Shown here: positions 28,217 to 39,055 of the stretch, in pieces | Numbering within the stretch: the first letter of the stretch is position 1 | How the letters are laid out: every line of letters begins with the position of its first letter | Source: Blastobasis lacticolella | Lineage: Eukaryota > Arthropoda > Insecta > Lepidoptera > Blastobasidae | Direction: 5' to 3' | DNA length: 64,000 bases | NCBI GenBank assembly: GCA_905147135.1 | Contig: LR990050.1 | Location: 3,422,501-3,486,500, forward strand | Notes under the pieces: model-generated | What the model was told of the DNA's origin: nothing | The model's input: the letters and a program-made list of their open reading frames with translations, nothing else | The model's database searches: none | Made by a program: the position numbers and the translations under genes

Positions 28217-29660
28217 ATTGTACTGTTAGTGCACTGTTGAATGTTACTGATGACATCCATCTCGCTATGGAAAACAAACAGCTTACAGCCGTCATTTTAC
28301 TTGACTTCAGCAGTGCATTTAACTCTGTTGACTATGACATCCTACTTGGTATCATGAGGTCAACGGGGGTCTCTGACCAGGTCCTCCCGTGGTTTGAGTC
28401 CTACCTTCGTGGCAGACGGCAGTGCGTACGTACTGAGGAGTTGTCTTCCAACTGGTGCGACCTTTTGGCTAGTGTCCCGCAGGGCGGGATGCTCTCTCCA
28501 TTGCTTTTCTCCATATTTATAAACCGCATTACAGAAGTTTTACGTTGCCCCTTTCACCTTTACGCTGGTGACTTTCGGATCTATGCGCACTTCCCTGTCT
28601 CTCAGATCTCGGACGCCATTAACACAGTAAATAGAGATTTAGCGGCGGTGCAGAATTGGGCTAAATCTTTTGGGCTATTGGTCAATCCGTCTAAATCACA
28701 AGCCATTATTATTGGCAGCAGCCGCTTGCGTGGTGTGTGTGGGTTGCGTGCCGTTGGTTTACTTCAATGTAAACCAACGGTGTCGGTGGGATATTACGGG
28801 GCCCACTGAAAACCAGCGTTGTGGTTCGCGGCAAGCGGCCATAACATTATGCTGAGGAGGGTCCATTTACGCTGGATGCCCACGAAAAATGCCACTGGGA
28901 ACCCTATAGTTGTCTCCGTGTTTTATGTACTTTTTTTTTGTGTTAAATGTAAATTATCATGTAGTGGCGTCCTTTGTAATCAATATTTTCTTTCTTTCTT
29001 TCTTTCTTTCTTTCAATGGAGTTGAGATTCCATATACGGCCAAAACCCGAAACCTTGGTCTCATCATGGACTGTAACCTCTCATAGACATCTCACATAAA
29101 CGACATTAGTAGGCGTATGCACTTCGCCTACCACTCTCTCCGGCGTCTCCAGTTCTTTCTTCCGTATAAGACCAAGATTATGCTCGCCCAAACACTTCTT
29201 TTGCCACTGCTGGATAACGCTGACGTGTGTTTTCTGGATGCCACTGAAGAGCTTCTTAATAAGTTGAAGCGTCTCCAGAATCTCGCAATCAGGTTTATGT
29301 TCGGGTTGCGTAGATTTGATAATGTCTGTGAATGTCGTTTGTGGTTAAAGTGGCTTCCGATTCGGCAGCGCAGGAATATGCACATTCTCACTTTCCTCTA
29401 TAAAGTTTTAAACAATCCATCCTTCCCTGAATATATTCGGTCCCGTTTCAGCCTTCTTCCCCTTCCATCCCGTTCTAGACGCCAATGCGTCATCAAACCG
29501 CTTGAAGTTCCTCAATGCAGCACATTTTTCTTCAAGTCGTACACTGTCGTGGCGGCGCGACTGTGGAACAGTCTACTAGCTGACATTAGTGACCATCTGT
29601 CAACACATTTAAAGCAAGATTGAAAGAGCATCGCTTATCACAAGTTTAATTTATTTATAA
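28217..29660 (+). pseudogene. CR1/L2-type LINE reverse transcriptase, interrupted
   Basis: The frame at 28237-28730 shows reverse transcriptase motifs LLDFSSAFNSVDYDIL, SYLRGRRQCVR and SVPQGGMLSPLLFSIF. The catalytic box reads YAGD instead of YADD, so one metal-binding Asp is lost. After LVNPSKSQAIIIGSS the frame is cut by a ~280-bp insertion (28735-29015). It resumes with GVEIPYTAKTRNLGLIMD and continues through 29117-29623 (PYKTKIMLAQTLLLPLLD, LKWLPIRQRRN, ARLWNSL). The 5' part is replaced by the integrase fragment. Confidence 0.85.
28735..29015 (+). mobile_element. Nested insertion with TTTC tail
   Basis: About 280 bp between two colinear LINE segments. It begins near 'gtgtgtgggttgcgtgcc', includes a short stem 'ccgttggttta' / 'taaaccaacgg' (28750-28780), and ends in (TTTC)n at about 28990-29014. 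The tetranucleotide tail suggests a retroposed element. Family unknown. Confidence 0.6.
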
Positions 29661-29734
29661 ATATGTATATTTATAAGGTAGGTATGCAATATGTATTTTT
29701 GTATTTTATATAGGTACTATTATTATTACTTTTT

Positions 29735-29990
29735 ATTTTTTTTATTTTATACGGCAGACAAACAGGCAAGCGAGCCACCTGATGGAAAGTGGTCACCGCC
29801 GCCTATGGACATCAGCAACACCAGGGGAGTCACTGATGCGTTGCCCGCCTCTGAAGAGACCTCTAATATACCTCTTGAACGATCCCATGTCATAGTCCAA
29901 AGGAAACACTGTGGCTGGGAGCTCATTCCACATACGAATCGTACGAGCGAGAAACGTTCTTTCGAACCTTCGCGTCGTGACCAACAGAGG
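29735..29990 (-). pseudogene. LINE-G C-terminus and 3' end
   Basis: The minus strand encodes RRFERTFLARTIRMWNELP, ATVFPLDYDMGSFKRYI and then SDSPGVADVHRRR, followed by 'ggcggtgaccactttccatc' and 'aggtggctcgcttgcctgtt' and an AT-rich tail. It is the last ~75 codons plus 3' end of a LINE. Confidence 0.75.
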
Positions 29991-30105
29991 GTCTACGTAG
30001 TGAGGATGAGTACCCAGCCCACGTATCCAGCGTATTTTATCATGTATGGGTTCTTTTTTAATATCTTCCCGTATGTTTTTTTACTCTCGTAACATACGGC
30101 AGGGT

Positions 30106-30215
30106 TGACTGGAAGAGATCTCTTTTAGAGATAAGTCCACCTTTGTACAACTATTTCTACTGCAACATTACTGTAATGTCTATTGTGTACAATAAAGAAT
30201 AATATATTTTGTGTC
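30106..30215 (+). mobile_element. LINE-F 3' end
   Basis: 'ctggaagagatctcttttag', 'agataagtcc', then 'tgtgtacaataaagaa'. Matches 36661-36784 in layout and words. Confidence 0.6.
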
Positions 30216-31375
30216 GCCTTCGAATGTCACAATTACCGTCCGTCCTACACATGTAATGGCGGAATTTAAACCAAAACCTGTGTGTCGTCGTAGTCAGGTC
30301 AAGATATTTATCTCGAAGGAACTATCAAATTCGTCTCATATATTTTTACGTCTGGACCATGTCCTTCCGATCCTCATCCAGTCGTGAGCCGTACGGATAA
30401 AACACTCACCATAGAAGCAGATGGTAGTGAGTGCAGATCGTGTAAAGCTCGCGTTTATTGATAACGACTCAACTCTGACTCATGTTTCACCTAAATCAAA
30501 TTCATAACTGCCTTATAAAAATAAACCTCCATCTACCATCACTCCAACAACACCGCTCAGAACGGACTGTTCGTTTCACACTTCCACGTTAAATATGATA
30601 AGTTTGTCTGTCAATTATTGAATTGACAGAATTGTGGTTTTTTTATTTTATTTATTTAAAATTTTTATTGCACAATAACACAATTGGCGGACTTAAAGCC
30701 ATTAAGGCTTTATCTTCCAGTCAACCAGTAGACCATACAGAAAGTGAATAAGTAGATGCATTATGAAGCGTTATGATAGATAGTAATTTACCTAAATAGT
30801 GGTTAATAGTGTTTTTGATCTGAATATATTATTGTGCTGATGATAAGAGTTTGTATTATTCAGATTGGACAATTCGACGCAGTAAAAAGAGCTCACACTC
30901 AAAAACAACAGCACAGTAGGTATGTAAGTAGGTATCTATATGCGGCAGAACTACAAAAATTCGCATAAATTCGCTTAACCTGTGTGTTTTAAAAGTGATT
31001 TCCCACACGAGCATTTACATTTCTCCCAAGTCGTGAAAGAAAAACTACTTACCCGGTATATTGATGAGGGCTGCCCCCAGAGATATTGGCCCACCTCGAT
31101 TCGTATTCCAAAAGAATCCGCGAGGAGTAACTACATACCATCGTTCTAATTGACAGGGTGATTCTTAAAAAGTTGCGGAGGCCCCGAGGCGAAGGGCTTA
31201 GTAGGGTTGCCAGATGCTCGGAGCTTGGCTGCATTATGTTGTGGTAGCCACTCACTTTCATGCCGACTGTCAGTTTGCTTGACGTGTAGCATGATTAAAA
31301 TAGGCGCGTCAAAGCAATTGATCGTTTATGGCGACATAGTGGAGAAAAAAATTGCAAGGATGTCAATCCTATATA
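30216..31375. other. Intergenic DNA with one LINE-F tail
   Basis: 30645-30740 on the minus strand resembles the LINE-F end ('ctggaagataaagcctt', 'tgtgcaataaaaatttt', AAATAAAT tail). Nothing else is identified. Confidence 0.4.
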
Positions 31376-31385
31376 ATAAAAATAT

Positions 31386-31640
31386 ATGTATAAAAGGGCG
31401 CGGTCAAGCGTATTTTGCTAAGCCTACATGCCAGCTGACAGTCAGTTCTTCGGCCGCCACTCAGTTGCCCCTGGCTAAAGCATGAGCGTGTGTATACAAA
31501 AAATATGGGATATAACTCGGCTCGGACTCGCAAGATTTGCAGCAAATATCGAGCTCAGCGTGCGCAGTTTGTAACTGTTCAGTGAGTCAACTGCTGGATT
31601 TGAACCTACTCCGTATCAATAAAGAGTTTGGCGCAATCTC
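31386..31640 (+). promoter_or_regulatory. TATA box / Inr-like / poly-A signal cluster
   Basis: 'tataaaagggcgcggtcaag' from 31389 is a strong TATA context. 'gacagtcagttc' near 31437-31448 resembles an insect initiator but is ~50 bp away, further than usual. 'caataaagag' near 31617 is a poly-A signal. This order is typical of an LTR, but I could not fix LTR ends or a target duplication, and no retrotransposon body is adjacent. Confidence 0.3.
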
Positions 31641-32090
31641 TCACTTATAAAAACACCGGTATTAATTTTCTTCTGTAAATAGAATGTAAATAGTAATTTG
31701 TAAAGTCTAAGTCAGTTTGATTTAACTTTCTCTTTATGTATTTCGCATCCATTACTGGACATAAAGCGCCATTACGTCCTTTGTTCAGCTTGTTGCTATA
31801 CCGGCAACCTTTCGAAGAGATCCCTCGACTTGCTCAGAGAGTGTCACACAATACGTACGATAGTACGCACGCACATATATGATTTGTTAAGTCATCTAGG
31901 CATCTATATCCCGGGTGATCTTTTAATTTGTTTATTTGGTGGAAAGCTTTAACTGACATCACGCCATGCTAAGTAAGTGGAGGGTACATTCTTGTGATTA
32001 GCAAAAAGCCCGCGACCACAACCGCGTGGCAATTGTTTTTATGACAGTTTAGCTTTCGGCCATACGATCATACTTCAATAATAAAAATAA

Positions 32091-32348
32091 TCATCTTGGC
32101 GTTAATGTCCCGGTTGTGCTCTCGAGAGCGAGGGCCCAGGGTCTGCCTTGACCATGATCCAGGATTTGGCGATCAGGTAATTACAGTGGTGCGACTACCA
32201 TCTGACCTCGGTTAGTTGAGCATCGGTTAGTATTCAACTAATGTACATAACTCAGAAAAGAGTCATTGGTACATGGCCGTAGCGGGTTTCGAACCCGGTA
32301 CCTCTCGCTTACGAGTTGTACACTCAACCGCCCGGCTACCGACGCTCT
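32091..32348 (-). repeat. SINE-1 copy with internal deletion
   Basis: Both tail ('tcatcttggcgttaatgtcc') and head ('gggtttcgaacccggtacct', 'cgcccggctaccgacgctc') are present. About 60 bp between 'ccatctgacctc' and 'gagcatcggttagta' is missing. Confidence 0.85.
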
Positions 32349-32381
32349 CATACGTTCATACTTAATTACCTCTTATAGAAT

Positions 32382-32650
32382 GAATCCTAGTAGGTACTAC
32401 GGAGAGGTCCAGTCGTATCTCTAGTTCTGCTTAAACGAATAAGATGAAACATCGCTTAGATTTTAAGTTAGACTACAAGCTACCTATCTGTGAAAACCCC
32501 ATTAAAATCGGTTCAGCTGTTTTTTCGCGATGCGACAGACGGACATAAACAAAATGTTTTGGAACTGCTTACATAACAGTAACCTCCCCCACATTTTTTT
32601 CTGTAATATCGTTAATGTACAGACACGGCTTTTTTATAGTATTATGGTTT
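32382..32650 (+). repeat. Repeat D copy
   Basis: 'agtaggtactacggagagg', 'aagatgaaacatcg', 'attaaaatcggttcagc' and 'taatgtacagacacggctt' align with 25080-25490 and 18190-18240. Confidence 0.6.
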
Positions 32651-33104
32651 GCGTTTCTGTATTTTTTTTTCAGAATATCATTCACAGACTTTGACTTTAC
32701 TATTTGGAAACCCTGGTCTCAGAGAGGGCGTCAGCGGTGAAGTGCCCGCGGCCGCGCGTGATCAATCGCTTTGACAGACCGCCGACGCCGGCCCTGTCAT
32801 CCAAGAGTACTCGAATGCACTTATACGTAACCGTTGTATACGAGACTTAATTATAGAACTCTTTCATCTTCTGGCTCGCTTTTGTAGGTAACTTGAATAT
32901 TGGAGCGCGAATGGAGTAGTCGACATCAAACACAACTCGGTTTTCGAAATACTCAATATTCGCCCACATTTGTATAAAAAAACATTGACAGAAGTAATAA
33001 ACACATATTTTGTGATGTGACGATTTGTCACCTGAATTCTTTTTGGATTTAGATTATTATTATAATATTTTTCAACATTTAGTACCTATAGATAATCATA
33101 ATCA

Positions 33105-33620
33105 TCATCATCTTGGCGTTATGTCCCGCGGCACGTCCAGGGCCCAGGGTCCACCTTTCTGCTACTCGTGGCCCACCTCGCTTGGTCTTCGGCATCCTTG
33201 ACGGTGAGCTTATTGCTAAGCATATAATTATTGACGAAGTCAAGCCATCGCTTCTTGTGCTCCCTGTGCTCGGCTTGGGCGGCATGGCTAGACAATTGTT
33301 TCCGACGTAATTTGACAGTCTGCGCAAGACCCGACCATACCATCGAAGACGGCACTCTTGTAGCTTGTCACGCGGACGCCAAGGCTATCCCAAATGTGGG
33401 CGTTTTGGATGCGATCCTTCCGCGAATCTCCACACATCCAAGCCAAGTCTAGCTACTGTATAGGAGAGTAGGTTTTGAAGATCTGTCCCTTCAGTTTTAT
33501 CACCATTTTGAGGTCACAGGCGACACCTGTCTTCTCCCGTCAATTAGCCCAAGCCGCGGATATTCAGGCTTTGACATCGCTATCAATTTCCCTGCACAGA
33601 GCCCTGGTGTACCTAAACGG
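33105..33620 (-). pseudogene. RTE-like LINE C-terminus; tail shared with SINE-1
   Basis: On the minus strand: RLGLDVWRFAEGSHP, then after a frame change GMVWSGLAQTVKLRRKQL, HKKRWLDFVNNYMLSNKL, DAEDQARWATSSRKVDPGPW, then a tail 'gcgggacataacgccaagat' plus GAT repeats. The 'DAEDQA(R/K)W...RK.DPGP' ending is an RTE-class C-terminus. The final ~60 bp corresponds to the 3' tail of SINE-1. Frame changes make it a pseudogene. Confidence 0.7.
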
Positions 33621-33954
33621 TAATAGGGAACGGGTCGGTGTCACCAACGGTAGTCCTAACTATGGAATCGGAATCGTGGCACAATATGTCTCAGATAATG
33701 TCAAAATTAGACAGATTTTTTTCCACACCACCATAGATGAGGTCATGAATTATAAAAGTAAGTAATATTACAAGTGGGGCTGTTATCTCTGCTGTTTTAG
33801 ACTAGCTGTATAATGTTTCTCGTTCCGTTTAAAACCACGGAACTAGTACTTATATTACTTTTTCTACTAACATGTCTGTACAGAACAGTGTATTCTGTTG
33901 GGAATTTTTGTCCCAATAAGTAATACTTACACATCGGGATTTTATCTTCGTTGA
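33621..33954. other. Nothing recognised
   Basis: No supported feature. Confidence 0.35.
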
Positions 33955-34025
33955 ACAATAAATAAATGTGTGTTTGGACAAATTCATACAGCGCCATCTA
34001 GCCCCAAAGTAAGCAACGCAACGCG
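33955..34025 (-). repeat. SINE-2 3' end
   Basis: 'acaaattcatacagcgccat' and 'ctagccccaaagtaagcaa' on the plus strand are the reverse complement of the SINE-2 3' terminus. Confidence 0.8.
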
Positions 34026-34264
34026 AATGTGACGCAATAAAAACAAAGGAGGTTTTTGGTGCCACCTTAAAGGTGGTAATTCTAAATAGAAGGTATGAAA
34101 TAATGTTACAGGCACATGAATTATGAATTCATGTGCCCGTGAAGGTCGTTGGATACTCTTCGTTTGTGAAATTAATATCAGCGAAAAACATAGTGAAATA
34201 TAACATCACTAAAATAAAAAAACAGCGCTAAAATTAACGAGTCGAATATATTAATTTTTAACCA

Positions 34265-34465
34265 CGTAGTCGAAAACAAGCTTGCGCCCTTCCTGATGGC
34301 AAGGGAGGACGTTTGCAGGGGTATCTCACGTGTTGCCGACCCTGTATAAATCTTTTCAACCCTTACTTGCAGAACTCCATGTTGCACTCTCCAGGGAAAA
34401 CCTCTACAGTGAGCTTATTCCACAACCGTAGTATGCGTGAGAAAAAGATCCTCCCTGCAACTAAA
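34265..34465 (-). pseudogene. LINE C-terminal fragment
   Basis: Minus strand: LRLWNKLTVEVFPGECNMEF, then LKRFIQGRQHVRYPC. It matches the VERFFPGEYNMEF piece at 44050-44235 and resembles the LINE-G C-terminus at 29793-29984. Confidence 0.65.
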
Positions 34466-34837
34466 TGGCTATCATCAAAGAGAAGGAAGACGAAAACAAC
34501 TCTTATCTTTGACAGTAATATCTTGAAGCAGTCACAGATCGTTATGGCTTTGGCGATAAAGTTTGTGATTCAACGAAACTTTATCACATTTGTTACAGCA
34601 TTCTTGGCAGACTTACCTGTTTTCTTAGTTCCTTTCTGTTTTAATACCTTTAAAGTACAGCTATGAAAATAAAACTGTCAGTTAGATAGACTATGAAGAG
34701 AATTTTAAAAACTTTTATTGAGACGATGTTATTACTTAGATTTGTATAAGATAATGAGTCATTGAGAGAGATCATTAATAATGTAAGCCGTTTTAGCGAG
34801 ATTAAAAGATATATCTTATGTATAATAATAAAATAAT

Positions 34838-35167
34838 GATCTTGGCGTTTATGTCCCTCGCGCACGAGGGCTCGGCCTTGACCATGATCCAGGACTTGAC
34901 AGATCAGATAATTACAGTGGAGCGACTGACATCATACCTCCGTGACCCTGCTACCAGGGGAACCAGACCAGATTAGATAATGGTTAGGTATACATCCAGT
35001 CGCCTGAGTGTGCAGGTTTCGTCACGTTTTCTCTCACCGTAAGAGCATCGGTTAGCATTAAACTAATGTACATAACTCAGAAAAGAGTCATTGGTATAAG
35101 GTCGCAGTGTAAATTGAACCCGGTACCTCTCGCTTATGAGTCGGATACCTTAACCACTCGGCCACCG
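34838..35167 (-). repeat. SINE-1, near full length
   Basis: Minus-strand head: 'cggtggccgagtggttaagg' (A-box-like), 'ataagcgagaggtaccggg', 'gttcaatttacac' as a degraded B box; then body and tail 'acataaacgccaagatca'. Head region best preserved of all copies. Confidence 0.88.
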
Positions 35168-35635
35168 TTTAGAGAAGCTGATGTAATTCAGTAATTTTTT
35201 AAAAATTATCTTCTCAGAGATAGTTAACTGTACTGTATAAATGCTGTGCTGAATTAATTAATTGCTGAGTTGAGCTCTTCCATAAAAGCGATCATTAATT
35301 TGTCATATGGAAATCATTCGTTTAATTGGAATGTTAGATAAAGAAGTATTTTGTTGATTTATTAAGAGGTCATGTGGATAGACATCATGTTTGATTATTT
35401 TGATTATTCTGGTATCGTGTTGCGTGGTTTGAGGGTAGAAAAATATCGATATATATACTCGTGTTGATGAAGTCGTGATAAAATAATAAATAAGTTAACA
35501 CAAAGACTAAAGATATATCGATGGTTTCACAAGTTCACATTATGTTAATCATTCCTTACAACTACCGATTACCAAGCCACCGTGCGCATTGCACGGTACT
35601 CACCGAGTACGATTCTCCGTTTTTACAGTTCCGCA
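35168..35635. other. AT-rich DNA, nothing recognised
   Basis: No supported feature. Confidence 0.35.
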
Positions 35636-35710
35636 GTAACTAGGGGAGGCCTACGTCGAGCAGTGGACTCCCTGTGGCTGCTATGGTGATGGTAGTTACG
35701 TCACCGATGA
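35636..35710 (+). mobile_element. RTE-type LINE 3' end scrap
   Basis: 'ggggaggcctacgtcgagca', then 'gtggactccctgtggctgct' and a degraded ATG-type tail. Confidence 0.6.
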
Positions 35711-36496
35711 TCAAATCATCGATGACGACTAGAAAACAAAACAAAATTCCACCCACTGACTGTTCACTGTCCATCAGGTAGACCTTTTGACCGAGTACCT
35801 TCGTAAACAATAAATAAACTAACATTGAATTGTCTGCATCACAGAATCAGCAGGCGCTTTTTATCCTTGCTCTCACTCACTGCTCCAGACTCGACGGAAT
35901 ACAGAATCGAGTCAAGAGTGTCTCAAGCGGCGACCATCATAACTGGCTGTAAAAACAATGGATCGGTGCGATCTGGCGAGCTCAATAATGCCGTGAAGCC
36001 GCTTGTCCCTGCATTAATCAAAGGTATTCTTCGAGGGGCACTGGAATTGTTATTCAGAGCGCAGTGTCCGCTGTAATCCCAAAAGGATTGCTTGATGCCG
36101 ATGACGCAGCCACTCCATAAGCCTTCCGTTATCTACTTGCAAAACGTTCAATTATTTATATAGCTATCCCCTTCGCTGTAACGGTAAATGAGAGGGATGG
36201 AGTACACTGGCCGGATGGAGTTGGCAAATAGTTGGGACTGAATAATAAAAGGACTGATTTGGTGTGGAATTCATTATCGCTCTGTCGATGCTATCTGGCG
36301 ATAGAACAGGCTAAAGCCGCGCCTCTTAAACGGGTGAAGTTAATGGAATGAAAACTACATTGACACTGGCAGCAGAGTAGAAAGAAGCTAATGAATAAAA
36401 TATCGAATGGCCTCGCCTTATTTTCTATTGACTGTATGGCTTGAGAATATTGCTTTTCCGCCAAGCTGATCATTATAATAATTACACTAAAATTAA
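35711..36496. other. Intergenic DNA, nothing firm
   Basis: An open stretch at 35825-36076 shows no motif I recognise. Confidence 0.3.
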
Positions 36497-36602
36497 ATAA
36501 AGACGCTTTGACAATTTCACACAGCGCCATCTAGCTCTAAAGTAAGCAATGCTTGTGTTATGGGTGTTAGATAACTGATAAACTACTCGTATACTTTTAA
36601 AA
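36497..36602 (-). repeat. SINE-2, 3' half of a split copy
   Basis: Reverse complement of the SINE-2 3' part ('cacacagcgccatctagct', 'tgggtgttagataactgata'). Its 5' half is at 37035-37145; the two are separated by a LINE-F tail and a SINE-1 fragment. Confidence 0.8.
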
Positions 36603-36649
36603 ATATATCGATACTTATTATACCTAAATACTACACTGTTACCGTTACC

Positions 36650-36784
36650 ATTAATTTGTAGGCCTGCTGGAAGAAATTTCTTTTAGAAATAAGTAGTGCC
36701 TGTTGTGTCAGTTATACTTCGAGGGGCATTGTTATATCTCTGTATTTCTTTATTGTGTGCAATAAATTGTTAAATAAATAAATA
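36650..36784 (+). mobile_element. LINE-F 3' end, nested in SINE-2
   Basis: 'ggcctgctggaagaaatttc', 'ttttagaaataagtagtgcc', 'gtgtgcaataaattg' and an AAATAAAT tail. Confidence 0.7.
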
Positions 36785-37022
36785 AAATTAGTTGAACACT
36801 AACCGATGCTCTTACGGTGTGGGAAAACATTGTGATAAAACCTGCACATTCAGGCGACTGAATGTGGAACCATTATCCAATCTGCTTAGGCTCCCCTGGT
36901 AGCAGGGTCACGGAGGTCAGATGACAGTCGCTCTACTGTAATTACCCGATCTTCCGAATCCTCGATCCATTCCAAGGCCCTCGTGCGCAGAGCACAACCG
37001 AGACATTAACGCCAAGATGATT
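36785..37022 (+). repeat. SINE-1, head truncated, nested
   Basis: Starts at 'ttagttgaacactaaccgat' directly after the LINE-F tail and runs to 'cattaacgccaagatga'. The tRNA-like head is absent. Confidence 0.85.
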
Positions 37023-37034
37023 ACTACACCGTAA

Positions 37035-37145
37035 CCGTAACAGAAATTGAAATTCATCATTTCAATTTCTGCTCGGCCTGGAATCGCACCCGGAACCTTT
37101 GCGTGGCAGACCGGGCATATTAACCAACTGAACTCAGGTCGTCAT
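37035..37145 (-). repeat. SINE-2, 5' half of the split copy
   Basis: Reverse complement of the head and early body: 'gaaattcatcatttcaattt', 'ctgctcggcctggaatcgca', 'tgcgtggcagaccgg', 'tgaactcaggtcgtc'. Confidence 0.85.
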
Positions 37146-37699
37146 CTTAACACATACCATCTCCGTTCCGTTGTGGGTACAAAACCATTCACTGAGAGAC
37201 TCAACCAAACAAAAACCACCACGAAATCGTGTGAAAACTCTATACTGCTGATCGCCACTCGACTGTAACGTTTCTGATTCTGGGTGTTAGGTGACTCGTC
37301 TGCACATGTTTCTTTATTTTTGTGTCCATGTCTAGACCATACCGTTACAATGGTGTTGTGAACTAGTACTATATTTTGTAATTTAAAAAACATCCGTAGT
37401 TTATTTCATAAGATTTTATCGCACTCGAAAGCTTATTCATATCTGACGTGCTCATTGCGTATTTTTATAGTGCCTCATTTTGGAGCAGCCATCGCAAGGG
37501 AAATTAGCACCAATCCCAAAGTAATTTATTATTTACATTGCAAATCAGTGCTACTGAATTGTGTACATTATCTATGTGAATGCTTGCTTCTAAGAATAGG
37601 GCATTGAACTTAATTAGTAGGTTGTATTGCCTTGGATGAGGTGGTGAGGGATACAGACGAAGACGTATTAGTTATAAGACAATAGTATCGTATATATTA
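37146..37699. other. Intergenic DNA, nothing recognised
   Basis: No supported feature. Confidence 0.35.
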
Positions 37700-38034
37700 C
37701 TAGCTGACCCGGCAAACGTTGTTTTGCCATATAAATAATTTCCTAAATGGCTATTAAAAAATAAGGGTTGATCGTAGAAGGGTGAAAATTGAGGATTGTA
37801 TGTATTTTTGTATGTTGTATCATAAAAAAATAGAAATTAAAAATTTTGTCTAAAAAATAAAAAATAAAATTTAGGGGTGGACTACCCCTAACATTTAGGG
37901 GGATGAAAAATAGATGTTGGCCGATTCTCATAGATACCGGATAAGCACAAAAAATTTCATCAAAATCGGTCAAGCCGTTTCGGAGGAGTATGGCAACGAA
38001 AACTGTGACACGAGAATTTTATATATTAGATAGA
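37700..38034 (+). repeat. Repeat D-like element ('ctgacccggcaaacg')
   Basis: Starts 'ctagctgacccggcaaacgt' and ends 'aaaatcggtcaagccgtttc', 'ggaggagtatggcaacgaaa', 'atatattagatag'. Contains a local palindrome 'aggggtggactacccct' (about 37872-37888). This ~330-bp type is widespread in insect genomes; class unresolved. Confidence 0.6.
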
Positions 38035-38504
38035 AGAAGATAGATAGAGCGTCTCTGTGTAATGAAATCCGTAGAGTCCAGATAACATTGCTTTGAGGTG
38101 GCGTCCGTGTCATTGTATTGATTAATATAATATGAGTTATTCTTGTTGGCTGTACAGTCAAATTTAGTTCCTTTGTCATCCGCGAGCAATGTTAAACGCA
38201 CAACGGTCTACCTCTCTATGACAGAGTATTCTATACTTTGAAAAAAAAGGATACGCGAATAAAAAAGACAGTGAAGGGAAGTGAGGAAAAGGGAGGTAAT
38301 CATTGAAACCGCTGGTTAACTAAAATGATATCAGAAATTCTGTTACTACGTGTTAAACGATTTTTATTTATTTATTTAACAGGAATTCCGAGTGTCCTAT
38401 GGATTGTGAGTGTCCGTCCTATGGATGATGATCCCGGAAAAATAATATGATCCCATATATCTCAAAGGCCTGATATTCGCATTTCATTCGCAGGTACTCG
38501 TGAC

Positions 38505-38592
38505 TCACCAGGTGTTGCGGATGTTATTTGGCGGCGGTGATCATTTTCCATCAGGCGACCAGCTCGCTCGTTTGCCTTCCTTTCATAAAAAA
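38505..38592 (+). mobile_element. LINE-G 3' end
   Basis: 'ggcggtgatcattttccatc', 'aggcgaccagctcgctcgtt', 'tgccttcctttcat' and an A-tract. Confidence 0.65.
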
Positions 38593-38939
38593 ATCCAGCG
38601 GGATAATTGAAAGTTTTACAAAATTATGTTTTATACACAAGAAAGTAAGTGAAACAATATCATTATAGATTTGTTATGTAAACGTTCCCTCTTTCCTAAT
38701 TTTAGGCATGTCGGAAACGTCCATAACAGGAATCAAAAACCAAGTTCCGACACTGCATAGACCACAGCTACGACAAGTTTTGTGACACATGCCATGAGAA
38801 AGGACGAATCTATCACAAAGTTCAAGAAACAGTAACCTGTAAATACAGTGAATCGTTATATAATATAGTGCGTAAAAAGTTATAGTTTTGTATGATTCAT
38901 TTTCATGTGGTTTTTAAAGGAAGGAACACGTAGGTAGAA

Positions 38940-39052
38940 TGTTTATATTCATATGCCCACGTGGACAAAGTTGCGGGCAACAGCTAGTGTACAATTAAGT
39001 ACATTTAAACTAAGGAGAACCCGTGCGAAGCGGGGGCAGGTCACTAGTTACG
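38940..39052. repeat. Repeat D-like ends
   Basis: 'gtggacaaagttgcgggcaa' followed by 'cagctagt' is one typical end; 'acccgtgcgaagcgggggca' then 'ggtcactagt' is the reverse of a typical start. Two element ends meet here. Confidence 0.45.
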
Positions 39053-39055
39053 TAT

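Noticed and set aside
35110..35167. Serine- or leucine-type tRNA gene on the minus strand
   Set aside because: It is the head of SINE-1; the same body follows in all copies and the 3' acceptor half is absent.
35825..36076. 83-codon open stretch as a host exon
   Set aside because: No motif, no splice context and no start evidence.
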